A stretch of 5,347 nt of DNA from Nitrospinota bacterium (lineage in GTDB: Bacteria; Nitrospinota; Nitrospinia; UBA9942), in NCBI GenBank assembly GCA_016234205.1, contig JACRGN010000329.1, forward strand, positions 1 through 5,347, in the 5' to 3' direction. The notes under the pieces are model-generated. The model was not told the DNA's origin, ran no database searches, and saw only the letters and a program-made list of their open reading frames with translations. Position numbers and translations under genes: made by a program. This document shows positions 1-5,341 of this stretch, one piece after another. Every line of letters begins with the position of its first letter. Position 1 is the first letter of the stretch.

Positions 1-10
1 GGGCATAAAA

Positions 11-241
11 TCAGGCAGCTACAGTCTCAAGCTTCTCAAGAGGGAGACTTTCTATAGTTATGTTTGACATATCTTTAACAGATAGCTTTTTGCTTGCATC
101 AAGGACTTCTATGCCGACAATATGTCTTTTCTCGTCAAGGTCAATTGTAATCCCTTCTTCTATATCTATGTTATCCTCTACATACACCTCTCTTAGCTGT
201 ATATATAATGCATCAGCCTCTCTATCATATTCTATTCTCAA
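11..241 (-). CDS. DUF2283 family small protein (antitoxin-like partner)
   Basis: This 76-residue protein has the DUF2283 layout: an N-terminal block with YDREADALYIQL, then an acidic strand region (DNIDIEEGITIDLDE, residues 23-37) and the typical IVGIEVLDASKKL (residues 41-53). The C-terminal tail (54-76) is not conserved in my recollection of the family. The start codon is TTG at 241-239; it is chosen because a near-perfect SD (GGAGGTGA, 255-248) lies 6 bases upstream and the family pattern begins right there. That SD overlaps the last codons and the TGA stop of the DUF4258 gene upstream, so the two are probably translationally coupled. The biochemical function of DUF2283 is not established. 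Its frequent pairing with DUF4258-type small proteins suggests an antitoxin role, which is inference. Nothing looks truncated; the stop is at 13-11. Confidence 0.88.
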   Translation of the reverse strand: MRIEYDREADALYIQLREVYVEDNIDIEEGITIDLDEKRHIVGIEVLDASKKLSVKDMSNITIESLPLEKLETVAA

Positions 242-247
242 ATTATA

Positions 248-481
248 TCACCTCCATCCTTTCTTCTTTTTTACTGCTGTTATTATTATAAATTTATCTC
301 CTTCTTCCTTATATGTCACTCTTAAAAATTTATCAGATATTTTTATCCATGCATTTAATCTATGCTCTACAGATGGTTCAAGAAATTCAGGTTTTTGTAT
401 AGCTGATTCCACTTCGTTTTCTGTAATTTTGTGCCATCGCATTCTGTTTTTTGCATGACGAGTATATTTTATCGTTTTCAC
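248..481 (-). CDS. DUF4258 family protein (putative toxin of a TA-like pair)
   Basis: From the GTG at 481-479 the product is 77 residues. It matches the DUF4258 pattern: a basic start with YTRHAKNRM (residues 6-14), a helix with ITENEVESAIQKPEF (19-33), then a two-strand end with KFLRVTYKEEGDKFIIITAVKKKK (51-74). DUF4258 proteins are small and are often predicted to be RelE/ParE-like toxins, but no activity is proven for this one. An in-frame ATG exists at 532-530 and would add 17 residues (MCLSIYK...). I prefer the GTG because the family normally starts with a short MKxIxYTxHA, and because a promoter-like element (TTTACA, 18 bases, TAATAT) lies between the two starts, ending 8 bases before the GTG. 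There is no SD before either start, so translation may be leaderless. It is the first gene of an operon with the DUF2283 gene, whose SD is embedded in this gene's 3' end. Confidence 0.85.
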   Translation of the reverse strand: MKTIKYTRHAKNRMRWHKITENEVESAIQKPEFLEPSVEHRLNAWIKISDKFLRVTYKEEGDKFIIITAVKKKKGWR

Positions 482-489
482 TTTTTTAT

Positions 490-519
490 ATATTACCAGA
501 TTGCACTTTAACTTGTAAA
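490..519 (-). promoter_or_regulatory. Candidate sigma-70-type promoter for the DUF4258-DUF2283 operon
   Basis: Read on the minus strand there is TTTACA (519-514), an 18-base spacer and TAATAT (495-490). The expected transcription start falls at about 484-482, 1-3 bases before the GTG at 481, implying a leaderless or nearly leaderless message. This agrees with the lack of an SD. It is based on hexamer similarity only, in AT-rich DNA. Confidence 0.42.
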
Positions 520-541
520 TAGATAAACACATTGATAAAGT
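513..541 (+). promoter_or_regulatory. Candidate promoter for the histidine kinase gene
   Basis: TTGTAA (513-518), a 17-base spacer and TAAAGT (536-541) with a TG one base upstream (533-534), the extended -10 arrangement. The start would be near 548, leaving about 5 bases before the ATG at 553, where no SD is visible. Its -35 overlaps the -35 of the divergent DUF4258 promoter. An alternative pairing is TTGCAC (501-506) with TAAACA (524-529). Weak evidence in AT-rich DNA. Confidence 0.3.
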
Positions 542-552
542 AAGAAAAATAT

Positions 553-3054
553 ATGTCAGAACAAAAAGACCACATAACAGAATTACAAACCGAGATTGCC
601 CGCCTCAAGTCAGAGCTTGAAAAATCAAGGGAGCGTGAGCGGAATATGGATGAGACCCGCAGGGCAATGCTCTTTATGCTTGAAGACCTTGAGAGGTCTC
701 AGGAATCTCTTTCAAGGGCAAAGAATGAGTGGGAGGCAACATTTGACGGTATATCAGACCCGCTTTTCGTCCATGACAGGGATTTAAAGATTGTGAGGGC
801 AAACAGGGCTTATGCAACGGCTGCAGGAATGGACATCAAAGAAATCACAGGAAAGCCCTATTATGAAATCTTTCCAAAGATGGAAAAGCCATTCAAAATC
901 TGCCTTAAGGCATTAGAATTGCGGGAGGAGGAGGAGGAGGAGGAGGAGGAGTTTTCATATCCTATTGCAAATAGAATATTTAAGGTAAGGTTTTATCCGA
1001 TTAAAGATGTGAACGGAGGCTATCTCTATTCCATTCATATACTTGAAGATATAACAGAGGCAAAAAGGGCGTCAGAAAAGATTCAAGAGGCAGAGGCACG
1101 CTATCACCTGCTTTTTGAGCAGTCTCCTGCCGGTGTTGTAATTTATGACCCAAAAACCCTTCTCCCTATTGAATTTAATGACCAGATGTGCAATCAGCTC
1201 GGTTATTCACGGGAGGAATTTTCACGATTGCCGATTCCTGCTTACGAAGCTGTAGAAACCCCTGAAGAAATAAAGGAACATGCAGATAAGGTCTTACGGG
1301 AGGGACAGGATACATTTGAAAGAAGACACAAAACCAAAGCAGGTGATATCAGGAATGTCCTTATTTCTGTCAAACTAATCAATCTGTCGGGTAAAGTTCT
1401 CTTATATTGTATTATTCGTGATATTACAGAGATAAAAATGGCAGAAGAGATGCTCCAAAGGACACACCGCAGACTCTCCACTCTCTACAATATAGACCGT
1501 TCTATTTCTCATTCGCTTGACTTAAACGAGATCCTCAAAGATGGCTTATCTATGACTTTAAAAACTCTGGAGATTGAAGGGGGCGCCGTAACACTCATAG
1601 ACCCTGATGGAAAGACAATGACAATCCGCATACATAAGGGTCTTTCAGAGGAATTTGTAAATATTGTGCGGCATGTAAATATAGATGAGGGTATATCTGG
1701 CAGGGCTATAGCCGGGAGAAAACCTGTTATTCTCAATGTCTCAGAATACCCCACCGAACGATTGGCTCCGTTTATAATAAAAGAAGGTTTTCAGACTCTT
1801 GCAAGCACACCCCTGATTTCTGCTGGCAAGGTATTTGGTGCAGTAACACTTGTAACAGATAAAATAAAAACCTTTCCGCCTGAAGAGATAGAATTGCTGA
1901 CATCAATCGGCATTCAGCTTGGCACTGCAGTTCAGAATGCCTTACTCTATCAATCAATGATGATCAGTGAGGAAAGATACCGCGGTTTAGTGGAAACCTC
2001 CGCAGATGCCATAGTCTCTGTAAATGATGCACGGGAGATAGTCCAATGGAATGAATCCGCATCAAAGGTTTTCGGCTACTCCAAAGATGAAATCATGGGT
2101 AAACTGATTGATACCATTGTTCCAGAAGAGTATCAAGACAGGCATATAAAAGGTTTCAAGAGGTATATTGAAACAGGTGAGGGTAAAATCATAGGCAAAA
2201 CTGCTGAACTTAAAGGTTTAAGAAAAGATGGCTTCATTGTCCATGTAGAGTTGAGCCTGTCTGTGCTAAGAGCAGGAGAGTCATATATCTTTACAGGGAT
2301 TATTCGTGACCTCACTGAAAGAAAACGAGTTGAGCAGGAGAGCATCCAACAGCAAAAACTTGCAACAATGGGTCATCTCATATCAGGGATTACACATGAA
2401 ATAAAAAATCCGCTCAATATCATATCAGGCAATGTTCAGATACTAAATATGGAAGAGCAGGATACAGAAAAAAAGAAGATATATGGGATAGTCCTTCAGC
2501 AGGTTGACCGTTCTGTAAAGATAATAGATAATCTGTTAGGATTTGCAAGAAGGAGGGAGTATGAAATAAAGGATATAGACATAAATAACCTTATAGAAAG
2601 CACCATAAGGTTAGTAGAATATGAAATGAAATTGGAAAATATTATATTTATAAGGGATTTTAAAAAGGACTTACCTCTTATAAAGGGTGATGCTGACCAG
2701 CTTGCACAGGTATTCTTAAACCTGATTAACAATGCAAGGGATTCAATGAATGAAAAACAGAAAAGAATAAGGAGCGGAAAATTGAAGGCTGAAGGGTGGA
2801 AGGGTGAAATAAAAATAACCGCAAAAAAGACAGATAATATGATAGAAATCAACTTTGCAGACACAGGATTAGGGATTCCGGAGGATAAGGCAGCAAATGT
2901 ATTCAAGCCCTTCTTCACAACAAAGGCAGAAGGAAAAGGGACAGGACTTGGATTATCCATTGCAAAGGATATAATAGGAAAACATGGCGGTAAGATTGAA
3001 TTGGAAAATAAAGCAGGCGAGGGGGTAAAGTTTATAATAATGTTGTCCTGTTAA
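553..3054 (+). CDS. Cytosolic multi-sensor histidine kinase (PAS-PAS-GAF-PAS-HisKA-HATPase)
   Basis: This 833-residue kinase should autophosphorylate on His and pass phosphate to a response regulator, most likely the REC-HD-GYP protein downstream. Domains in order: coiled coil (about 5-60); PAS 1 (62-170, ending ITEAK); PAS 2 (183-295, ending DITEIK); GAF (315-465); PAS 3 (474-590, ending DLTERK); HisKA with the H-box ATMGHLISGITHEIKNPL, phospho-acceptor H615; HATPase_c with N-box QVFLNLINNARDSM (719-732), G1 box DTGLGIP (770-776), FKPFFTTK (784-791) and G2 box GKGTGLGLS (794-802). All catalytic boxes look intact. No signal peptide or membrane segment is seen, so it should sense a cytosolic signal; the ligand cannot be read from sequence. 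Oddities: nine consecutive Glu at 125-133 from a (GAG)9 run, and an extra basic linker at 733-752 between N-box and G1 partly encoded by a heptamer-like repeat. The ATG at 553 lacks an SD; the next Met (residue 32) would cut the coiled coil. Confidence 0.95.
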   Translation: MSEQKDHITELQTEIARLKSELEKSRERERNMDETRRAMLFMLEDLERSQESLSRAKNEWEATFDGISDPLFVHDRDLKIVRANRAYATAAGMDIKEITGKPYYEIFPKMEKPFKICLKALELREEEEEEEEEFSYPIANRIFKVRFYPIKDVNGGYLYSIHILEDITEAKRASEKIQEAEARYHLLFEQSPAGVVIYDPKTLLPIEFNDQMCNQLGYSREEFSRLPIPAYEAVETPEEIKEHADKVLREGQDTFERRHKTKAGDIRNVLISVKLINLSGKVLLYCIIRDITEIKMAEEMLQRTHRRLSTLYNIDRSISHSLDLNEILKDGLSMTLKTLEIEGGAVTLIDPDGKTMTIRIHKGLSEEFVNIVRHVNIDEGISGRAIAGRKPVILNVSEYPTERLAPFIIKEGFQTLASTPLISAGKVFGAVTLVTDKIKTFPPEEIELLTSIGIQLGTAVQNALLYQSMMISEERYRGLVETSADAIVSVNDAREIVQWNESASKVFGYSKDEIMGKLIDTIVPEEYQDRHIKGFKRYIETGEGKIIGKTAELKGLRKDGFIVHVELSLSVLRAGESYIFTGIIRDLTERKRVEQESIQQQKLATMGHLISGITHEIKNPLNIISGNVQILNMEEQDTEKKKIYGIVLQQVDRSVKIIDNLLGFARRREYEIKDIDINNLIESTIRLVEYEMKLENIIFIRDFKKDLPLIKGDADQLAQVFLNLINNARDSMNEKQKRIRSGKLKAEGWKGEIKITAKKTDNMIEINFADTGLGIPEDKAANVFKPFFTTKAEGKGTGLGLSIAKDIIGKHGGKIELENKAGEGVKFIIMLSC
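925..951 (+). repeat. (GAG)9 trinucleotide microsatellite inside the kinase gene
   Basis: Nine uninterrupted GAG codons encode Glu 125-133 in a region of PAS 1 just before the FSYPIANRIFKVRFYPI strand pair. Copy-number change by slippage would be in frame and would alter only the length of an acidic loop. No other codon is used for these Glu residues, which points to recent expansion. Confidence 0.95.
2783..2808 (+). repeat. Degenerate heptamer repeat tract in the HATPase coding region
   Basis: Units TGAAGGC, TGAAGGG, TGGAAGGG and a partial TGAA follow each other directly. They encode part of an extra basic segment (around LKAEGWKGE, residues 744-752) between the N-box and the G1 box, where kinases usually have only a short turn. 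The kinase reading frame is kept. Confidence 0.55.
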
Positions 3055-3100
3055 GAAAATAAGGTTTAGTCTATTAACAAGCTGCAGGGAATTATCAAAT

Positions 3101-3211
3101 TCAATGTGGTTTATGAACCTTATCTTTAAAACGAGGGTCCAGCTTTACCCAAATAAGAACTATGAGAGAAAATATTATTACTATTGTAAAGATAATACTA
3201 AGTTCGCTCAT
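3101..3211 (-). CDS. 36-residue single-span membrane protein
   Basis: This tiny gene reads MSELSIIFTIVIIF followed by SLIVLIWVKLDPRFKDKVHKPH. It has one hydrophobic span (about residues 4-22) ending in Trp, then a basic, soluble tail (KLDPRFKDKVHK). The ATG (3211-3209) overlaps the TGA stop of the upstream 66-residue gene in an ATGA arrangement. It has a good SD, AAGGAG (3225-3220), 8 bases upstream, inside the end of that gene. The overlap, SD and protein-like composition together argue that it is translated, coupled to its neighbour. The stop is TGA at 3103-3101, 46 bases from the end of the convergent kinase gene. I do not recognise a family. It could be a small subunit or regulator in the membrane working with the 66-residue protein; that is inference. 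Confidence 0.72.
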   Translation of the reverse strand: MSELSIIFTIVIIFSLIVLIWVKLDPRFKDKVHKPH

Positions 3212-3408
3212 TGTTTCATCTCCTTTCCATCTAAAATAAGGGCAACTATAATTGGAATAATTGTAGCAAGTATTCCTATAATAAAATCTAAAATTGTAAA
3301 TTCCGTAAATTTTGATATTCGTGCAACTACGAAGGCTGCAAAATCTATTTTGGCTATGTCATAAAGGAATTTTGCAAGGTTATCCTTTTGCTTCTCTGTC
3401 TCAAGCAC
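3208..3408 (-). CDS. 66-residue small membrane protein, function unknown
   Basis: The product begins with a charged segment (LETEKQKDNLAKFLYDIAK, residues 2-20), then a short hydrophobic stretch (IDFAAFVVARI, 21-31) and a strong membrane span (about 38-59, ILDFIIGILATIIPIIVALIL), and ends DGKEMKQ. The K-x-x-LAKFLYDIAK opening looks like a pattern I associate with uncharacterised small bacterial membrane proteins, but I cannot name a family. The start is GTG at 3408-3406. There is no SD, but a near-consensus promoter ends 6 bases upstream, consistent with a leaderless message; an in-frame stop lies three codons further upstream, so the start cannot move much. It is the first gene of a two-gene operon with the 36-residue protein, placed on the opposite strand between kinase and response regulator. 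The overlapping plus-strand reading frame lacks an SD and family features. Confidence 0.78.
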   Translation of the reverse strand: MLETEKQKDNLAKFLYDIAKIDFAAFVVARISKFTEFTILDFIIGILATIIPIIVALILDGKEMKQ

Positions 3409-3414
3409 AAATAT

Positions 3415-3443
3415 AATTTATCATGTGTGATTTTAGTTGTCAA
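3415..3443 (-). promoter_or_regulatory. Promoter P2 of the small membrane operon (leaderless)
   Basis: On the minus strand, a perfect TTGACA (3443-3438), a 17-base spacer and TAAATT (3420-3415), with TG one base upstream of the -10. Six bases separate the -10 from the GTG at 3408, so the expected start is the G of the start codon itself. Confidence 0.6.
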
Positions 3444-3458
3444 ACAAATATCTGTCAA
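3430..3458 (-). promoter_or_regulatory. Promoter P1 of the small membrane operon
   Basis: On the minus strand, a second perfect TTGACA (3458-3453), a 17-base spacer and TAAAAT (3435-3430). It lies 15 bases upstream of P2 in register and would give a leader of about 15 bases without an SD. It overlaps the upstream region of the response regulator gene. Confidence 0.55.
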
Positions 3459-3464
3459 CAATAG

Positions 3465-3474
3465 AAGGAGTGAT
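3465..3474 (+). promoter_or_regulatory. Shine-Dalgarno site of the response regulator gene
   Basis: AAGGAGTGAT, with the AAGGAG core 9 bases before the ATG at 3480, fixes the start. No convincing separate promoter for this gene is visible in the 71 bases upstream, which are occupied by the divergent P1 and P2. Confidence 0.8.
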
Positions 3475-3479
3475 AGTCT

Positions 3480-4721
3480 ATGACTAAAGGGACAATTTTA
3501 ATAGTTGATGATGAAAAAGATGTATGTGAGATGCTGGAGAGATACCTCAAGTCAAAGGGCTATGAGACTAATAGTGCCAATGACGGAAGGGAAGCACTTG
3601 AAAAGGTAAAGACCTTTAAGCCTCAAGTTGTCCTCCTTGATATCAGAATGCCGAATATGAGCGGGATGGAGTGCCTCAAAAATATCAAAAGAGACTATCC
3701 TGATACAGAGGTAATAATGGCAACAGCAGTTAAGGATATGGAGCCTGCTATCGCATGTATGAAGGAGGGGGCTTATGGATACCAGACAAAACCGATAGAC
3801 CTTGAAAGCCTAATCATTGATATTGAAAAGGCTATAGAGCATAGAAGGCTTGTCCTTGAAAACAGGGATTATCAGGTAAATCTGGAAAAAAAGGTTGTTG
3901 AGAGGACAAGAGAGGTCCAGATTCTTAACGAGAAATTAAAGGAGAGCTTTATTGCCACAATAAGAATCTCATCAGGTTTGGTAGAGGTTTATGACCCGTT
4001 TTTAGGCGGGCATTCTAAAAGGGTTGCAAGGCTGTCGGCAAAGGTCGGCAGCACAATGAAGCTTTCTAATCCAGAATTGGTTGATTTGGAAATGGCTGCC
4101 CTGCTCCATGAAATCGGGATGATAACAATACCTGAAGTGATAAGAAATGCACCCTTAAAGGAGCTTAAAACAGAAGAGGTTAAGATTATAAGAAATTATC
4201 CTGTATTATCACAGGCTATTTTATCTCCATCAGAGGAATTAAATAAGGCCGGGGTTATAATTCGTCACCATCTGGAGCATATAGATGGGACAGGGTTTCC
4301 GGATAGATTGAAGGGTGAGGATATTCCAATCGGGGCAAGAATTCTTGGTGTTGTTAATGCCTATGATGAAATCGCAACGAGGAGGAGGTTTACATCAGAA
4401 AAATTTCCATCTGAGAAGATTAAAGAGGACTTTGTATTTCTTCAGTTAAACCAGCTTGCAGGCAAACACTTTGAGAAAAATATTATTGATATACTTGAAG
4501 GTGTTGTAAGCAATTTTATAAAGAAAAAGAGAATTAGAGAATTGTATTCCAGTGATGAATTAAAGCACGGTATGGTATTGGCATCAGATATTCATTCCAG
4601 GGATGGCAAACTGCTCCTTGCAGAGGGAAGCATAATAAGTAATATCCAGCTAATAAAAATCCAGACTCTTTACAGGATGAAATTGCTTGAGCAAAAGATA
4701 TATGTGCTTGATTCTGTATAA
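3480..4721 (+). CDS. Response regulator with REC and degenerate HD-GYP domains
   Basis: A 413-residue protein. The receiver domain (about 4-122) is intact: acidic pair D10/D11, phospho-acceptor D54 (VLLDIRMP), T82 and K104 (QTKPID). A coiled-coil linker (123-157) follows, then an HD-GYP domain (about 158-345) and a C-terminal module (about 350-411; LKHGMVLASDI, DGKLLLAEGSII) often seen after such domains. HD-GYP proteins hydrolyse cyclic di-GMP. Here H178 is present, but the HD motif reads HE (LLHEIGM, H210-E211, with Met where Lys is usual), the HHExxxGxGYP motif reads HLEHIDGTGFP (264-274), the usual VaDvyDAL reads VVNAYDEI (Asn293 for Asp), and the late hFDP reads HFEK. Catalysis is therefore doubtful; it may bind ligand or signal by protein contact. 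A clear SD supports the start. It is probably the partner of the upstream kinase, although a divergent small operon lies between them. Confidence 0.93.
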   Translation: MTKGTILIVDDEKDVCEMLERYLKSKGYETNSANDGREALEKVKTFKPQVVLLDIRMPNMSGMECLKNIKRDYPDTEVIMATAVKDMEPAIACMKEGAYGYQTKPIDLESLIIDIEKAIEHRRLVLENRDYQVNLEKKVVERTREVQILNEKLKESFIATIRISSGLVEVYDPFLGGHSKRVARLSAKVGSTMKLSNPELVDLEMAALLHEIGMITIPEVIRNAPLKELKTEEVKIIRNYPVLSQAILSPSEELNKAGVIIRHHLEHIDGTGFPDRLKGEDIPIGARILGVVNAYDEIATRRRFTSEKFPSEKIKEDFVFLQLNQLAGKHFEKNIIDILEGVVSNFIKKKRIRELYSSDELKHGMVLASDIHSRDGKLLLAEGSIISNIQLIKIQTLYRMKLLEQKIYVLDSV

Positions 4722-4729
4722 AACCTGTT

Positions 4730-4974
4730 TTATTGTATTATTAAAATAAGATGTATAGAATAAGAAACTTTAAATTTCATTTTTAATCCCATTAATTCAT
4801 ACCTTACACCCAATTCAAAGCGAACAACAAAGTCTTCGTCTATAGTTGTAAGATTCGTTATAAATCCGATAAATTCTCTGATGTCATGTCAGAAAAAGAA
4901 TACCTTCTTTTAGATATAAGTTTTCGCAATTTTGTAATATCTTCCTTTGCCTTTTTAATATTGGGTTTTGCCAT
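4730..4974 (-). pseudogene. Small gene apparently broken by a one-base frameshift
   Basis: On the minus strand an ATG (4974-4972) has a strong SD, GAGGTGA (4987-4981), 6 bases upstream and opens a frame reading MAKPNIKKAKEDITKLRKLI then SKRRYSFSDMTSENLSDL, stopping at 4858 after 38 residues. The stop is closely followed in another frame by a protein-like stretch (GFITNLTTIDEDFVVRFE then LGVRYELMGLKMKFKVSYSI) ending at a TAA at 4732-4730. Adding one G at the GG within TTATCGGATTT would join both into an 81-residue protein with the junction NLSGFITNL. The stop is only 8 bases from the convergent response regulator stop. I do not recognise the family; the basic N-terminus vaguely resembles small antitoxins. 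Alternatives: a real 38-residue gene, a programmed frameshift, or a sequencing error. An overlapping plus-strand frame (4886-5086) has no SD. Confidence 0.5.
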
Positions 4975-4999
4975 AAATTATCACCTCTATTTGAGAAAA

Positions 5000-5005
5000 A
5001 TTATC
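5000..5005 (-). promoter_or_regulatory. Candidate extended -10 for the frameshifted small gene
   Basis: TGT followed by GATAAT on the minus strand gives an extended -10 element; no good -35 is present. It would place the start about 20 bases before the ATG at 4974, with the SD inside the leader. Confidence 0.3.
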
Positions 5006-5120
5006 ACAATAAAAAGTATCATCCAGAGGGAATTAAGGATAAAGGAGCTGAAGGATAAGCTGAAGGAGATGGAGAAGGGAAAATAGGAATGCGGATTGCG
5101 GAGATGTTTTATTGCGTTTG

Positions 5121-5149
5121 TTGAAGTGCTTCATGTTTTTAATTATAAT
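5121..5149 (+). promoter_or_regulatory. Promoter-like element reading to the right edge
   Basis: TTGAAG (5121-5126), a 17-base spacer and a perfect TATAAT (5144-5149). A transcript would start near 5156 and enter the GC-rich hairpin at 5163 at once. There is no gene directly behind it in the window. The surroundings are AT-rich, so chance is possible. Confidence 0.38.
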
Positions 5150-5162
5150 AATCATGAGTAAA

Positions 5163-5192
5163 CCCCCAGCCTGTCTGCTGGGGGACTCCCAG
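5163..5192. other. Strong stem-loop with an overlapping alternative hairpin
   Basis: CCCCCAGC (5163-5170) pairs perfectly with GCTGGGGG (5177-5184) around a 6-base loop. CTGGG (5178-5182) can instead pair with CCCAG (5188-5192) around 5 bases. The two cannot form together. There is no U run after it on the plus strand and only TTTACTC on the minus strand, so it is a poor terminator on either strand. Confidence 0.6.
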
Positions 5193-5266
5193 AGTTTGAC
5201 AGTTCAGGGATTGTGCTTTGTCCTGATAAGGGACATAGAACTTTTAAATATTTCAGTTTTCACTGT

Positions 5267-5341
5267 TGTCATGCCCGAATGGTTCTGTCGGGCATCCAGT
5301 CATAAAACATGGATTCCCGCCAAATGCACGCGGGAATGACA
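5267..5341. repeat. 75-bp composite palindromic repeat (REP/BIME-like)
   Basis: Two hairpins of equal geometry: ATGCCCGA (5271-5278) with TCGGGCAT (5288-5295), and ATTCCCGC (5313-5320) with GCGGGAAT (5330-5337), each with 8-bp arms and a 9-base loop. The outer ends TGTCAT and ATGACA, and the inner ATCCA and TGGAT, also pair, so the whole unit is a symmetrical inverted pair. ATTCCCGC-N-GCGGGAAT palindromes are common dispersed intergenic repeats in many bacteria; the exact family cannot be named here. Confidence 0.75.

Noticed and set aside
60..458. Open frame of 132 codons on the plus strand opposite the DUF2283/DUF4258 genes
   Set aside because: Serine- and leucine-rich antisense shadow of two recognisable genes; no SD and no domain.
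248..532. Longer DUF4258 protein from the ATG at 532-530
   Set aside because: The extra 17 residues are not family-like, there is no SD, and the likely promoter lies downstream of that ATG.
3055..3100. Possible terminator between the convergent kinase and small membrane genes
   Set aside because: No GC-rich stem with a T run could be found on either strand.
3104..3364. 86-codon plus-strand frame between the kinase and the regulator
   Set aside because: No SD. The opposite strand carries overlapping SD- and promoter-supported membrane protein genes over the same bases.
4722..4760. Possible bidirectional terminator after the response regulator
   Set aside because: AT-rich with only a tiny A/T palindrome and no stable stem.
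4886..5086. 66-codon plus-strand frame with a charged, coiled-coil-like end (RELRIKELKDKLKEMEK)
   Set aside because: No SD before its ATG, and its first half is antisense to the SD-led small gene. The charged end comes from purine-rich repeat-like DNA. A remnant of an older gene cannot be excluded.
5112..5339. 75-codon plus-strand frame at the right edge
   Set aside because: Starts with TTG without an SD and runs through the hairpin and the palindromic repeat; its end is simply translated repeat.
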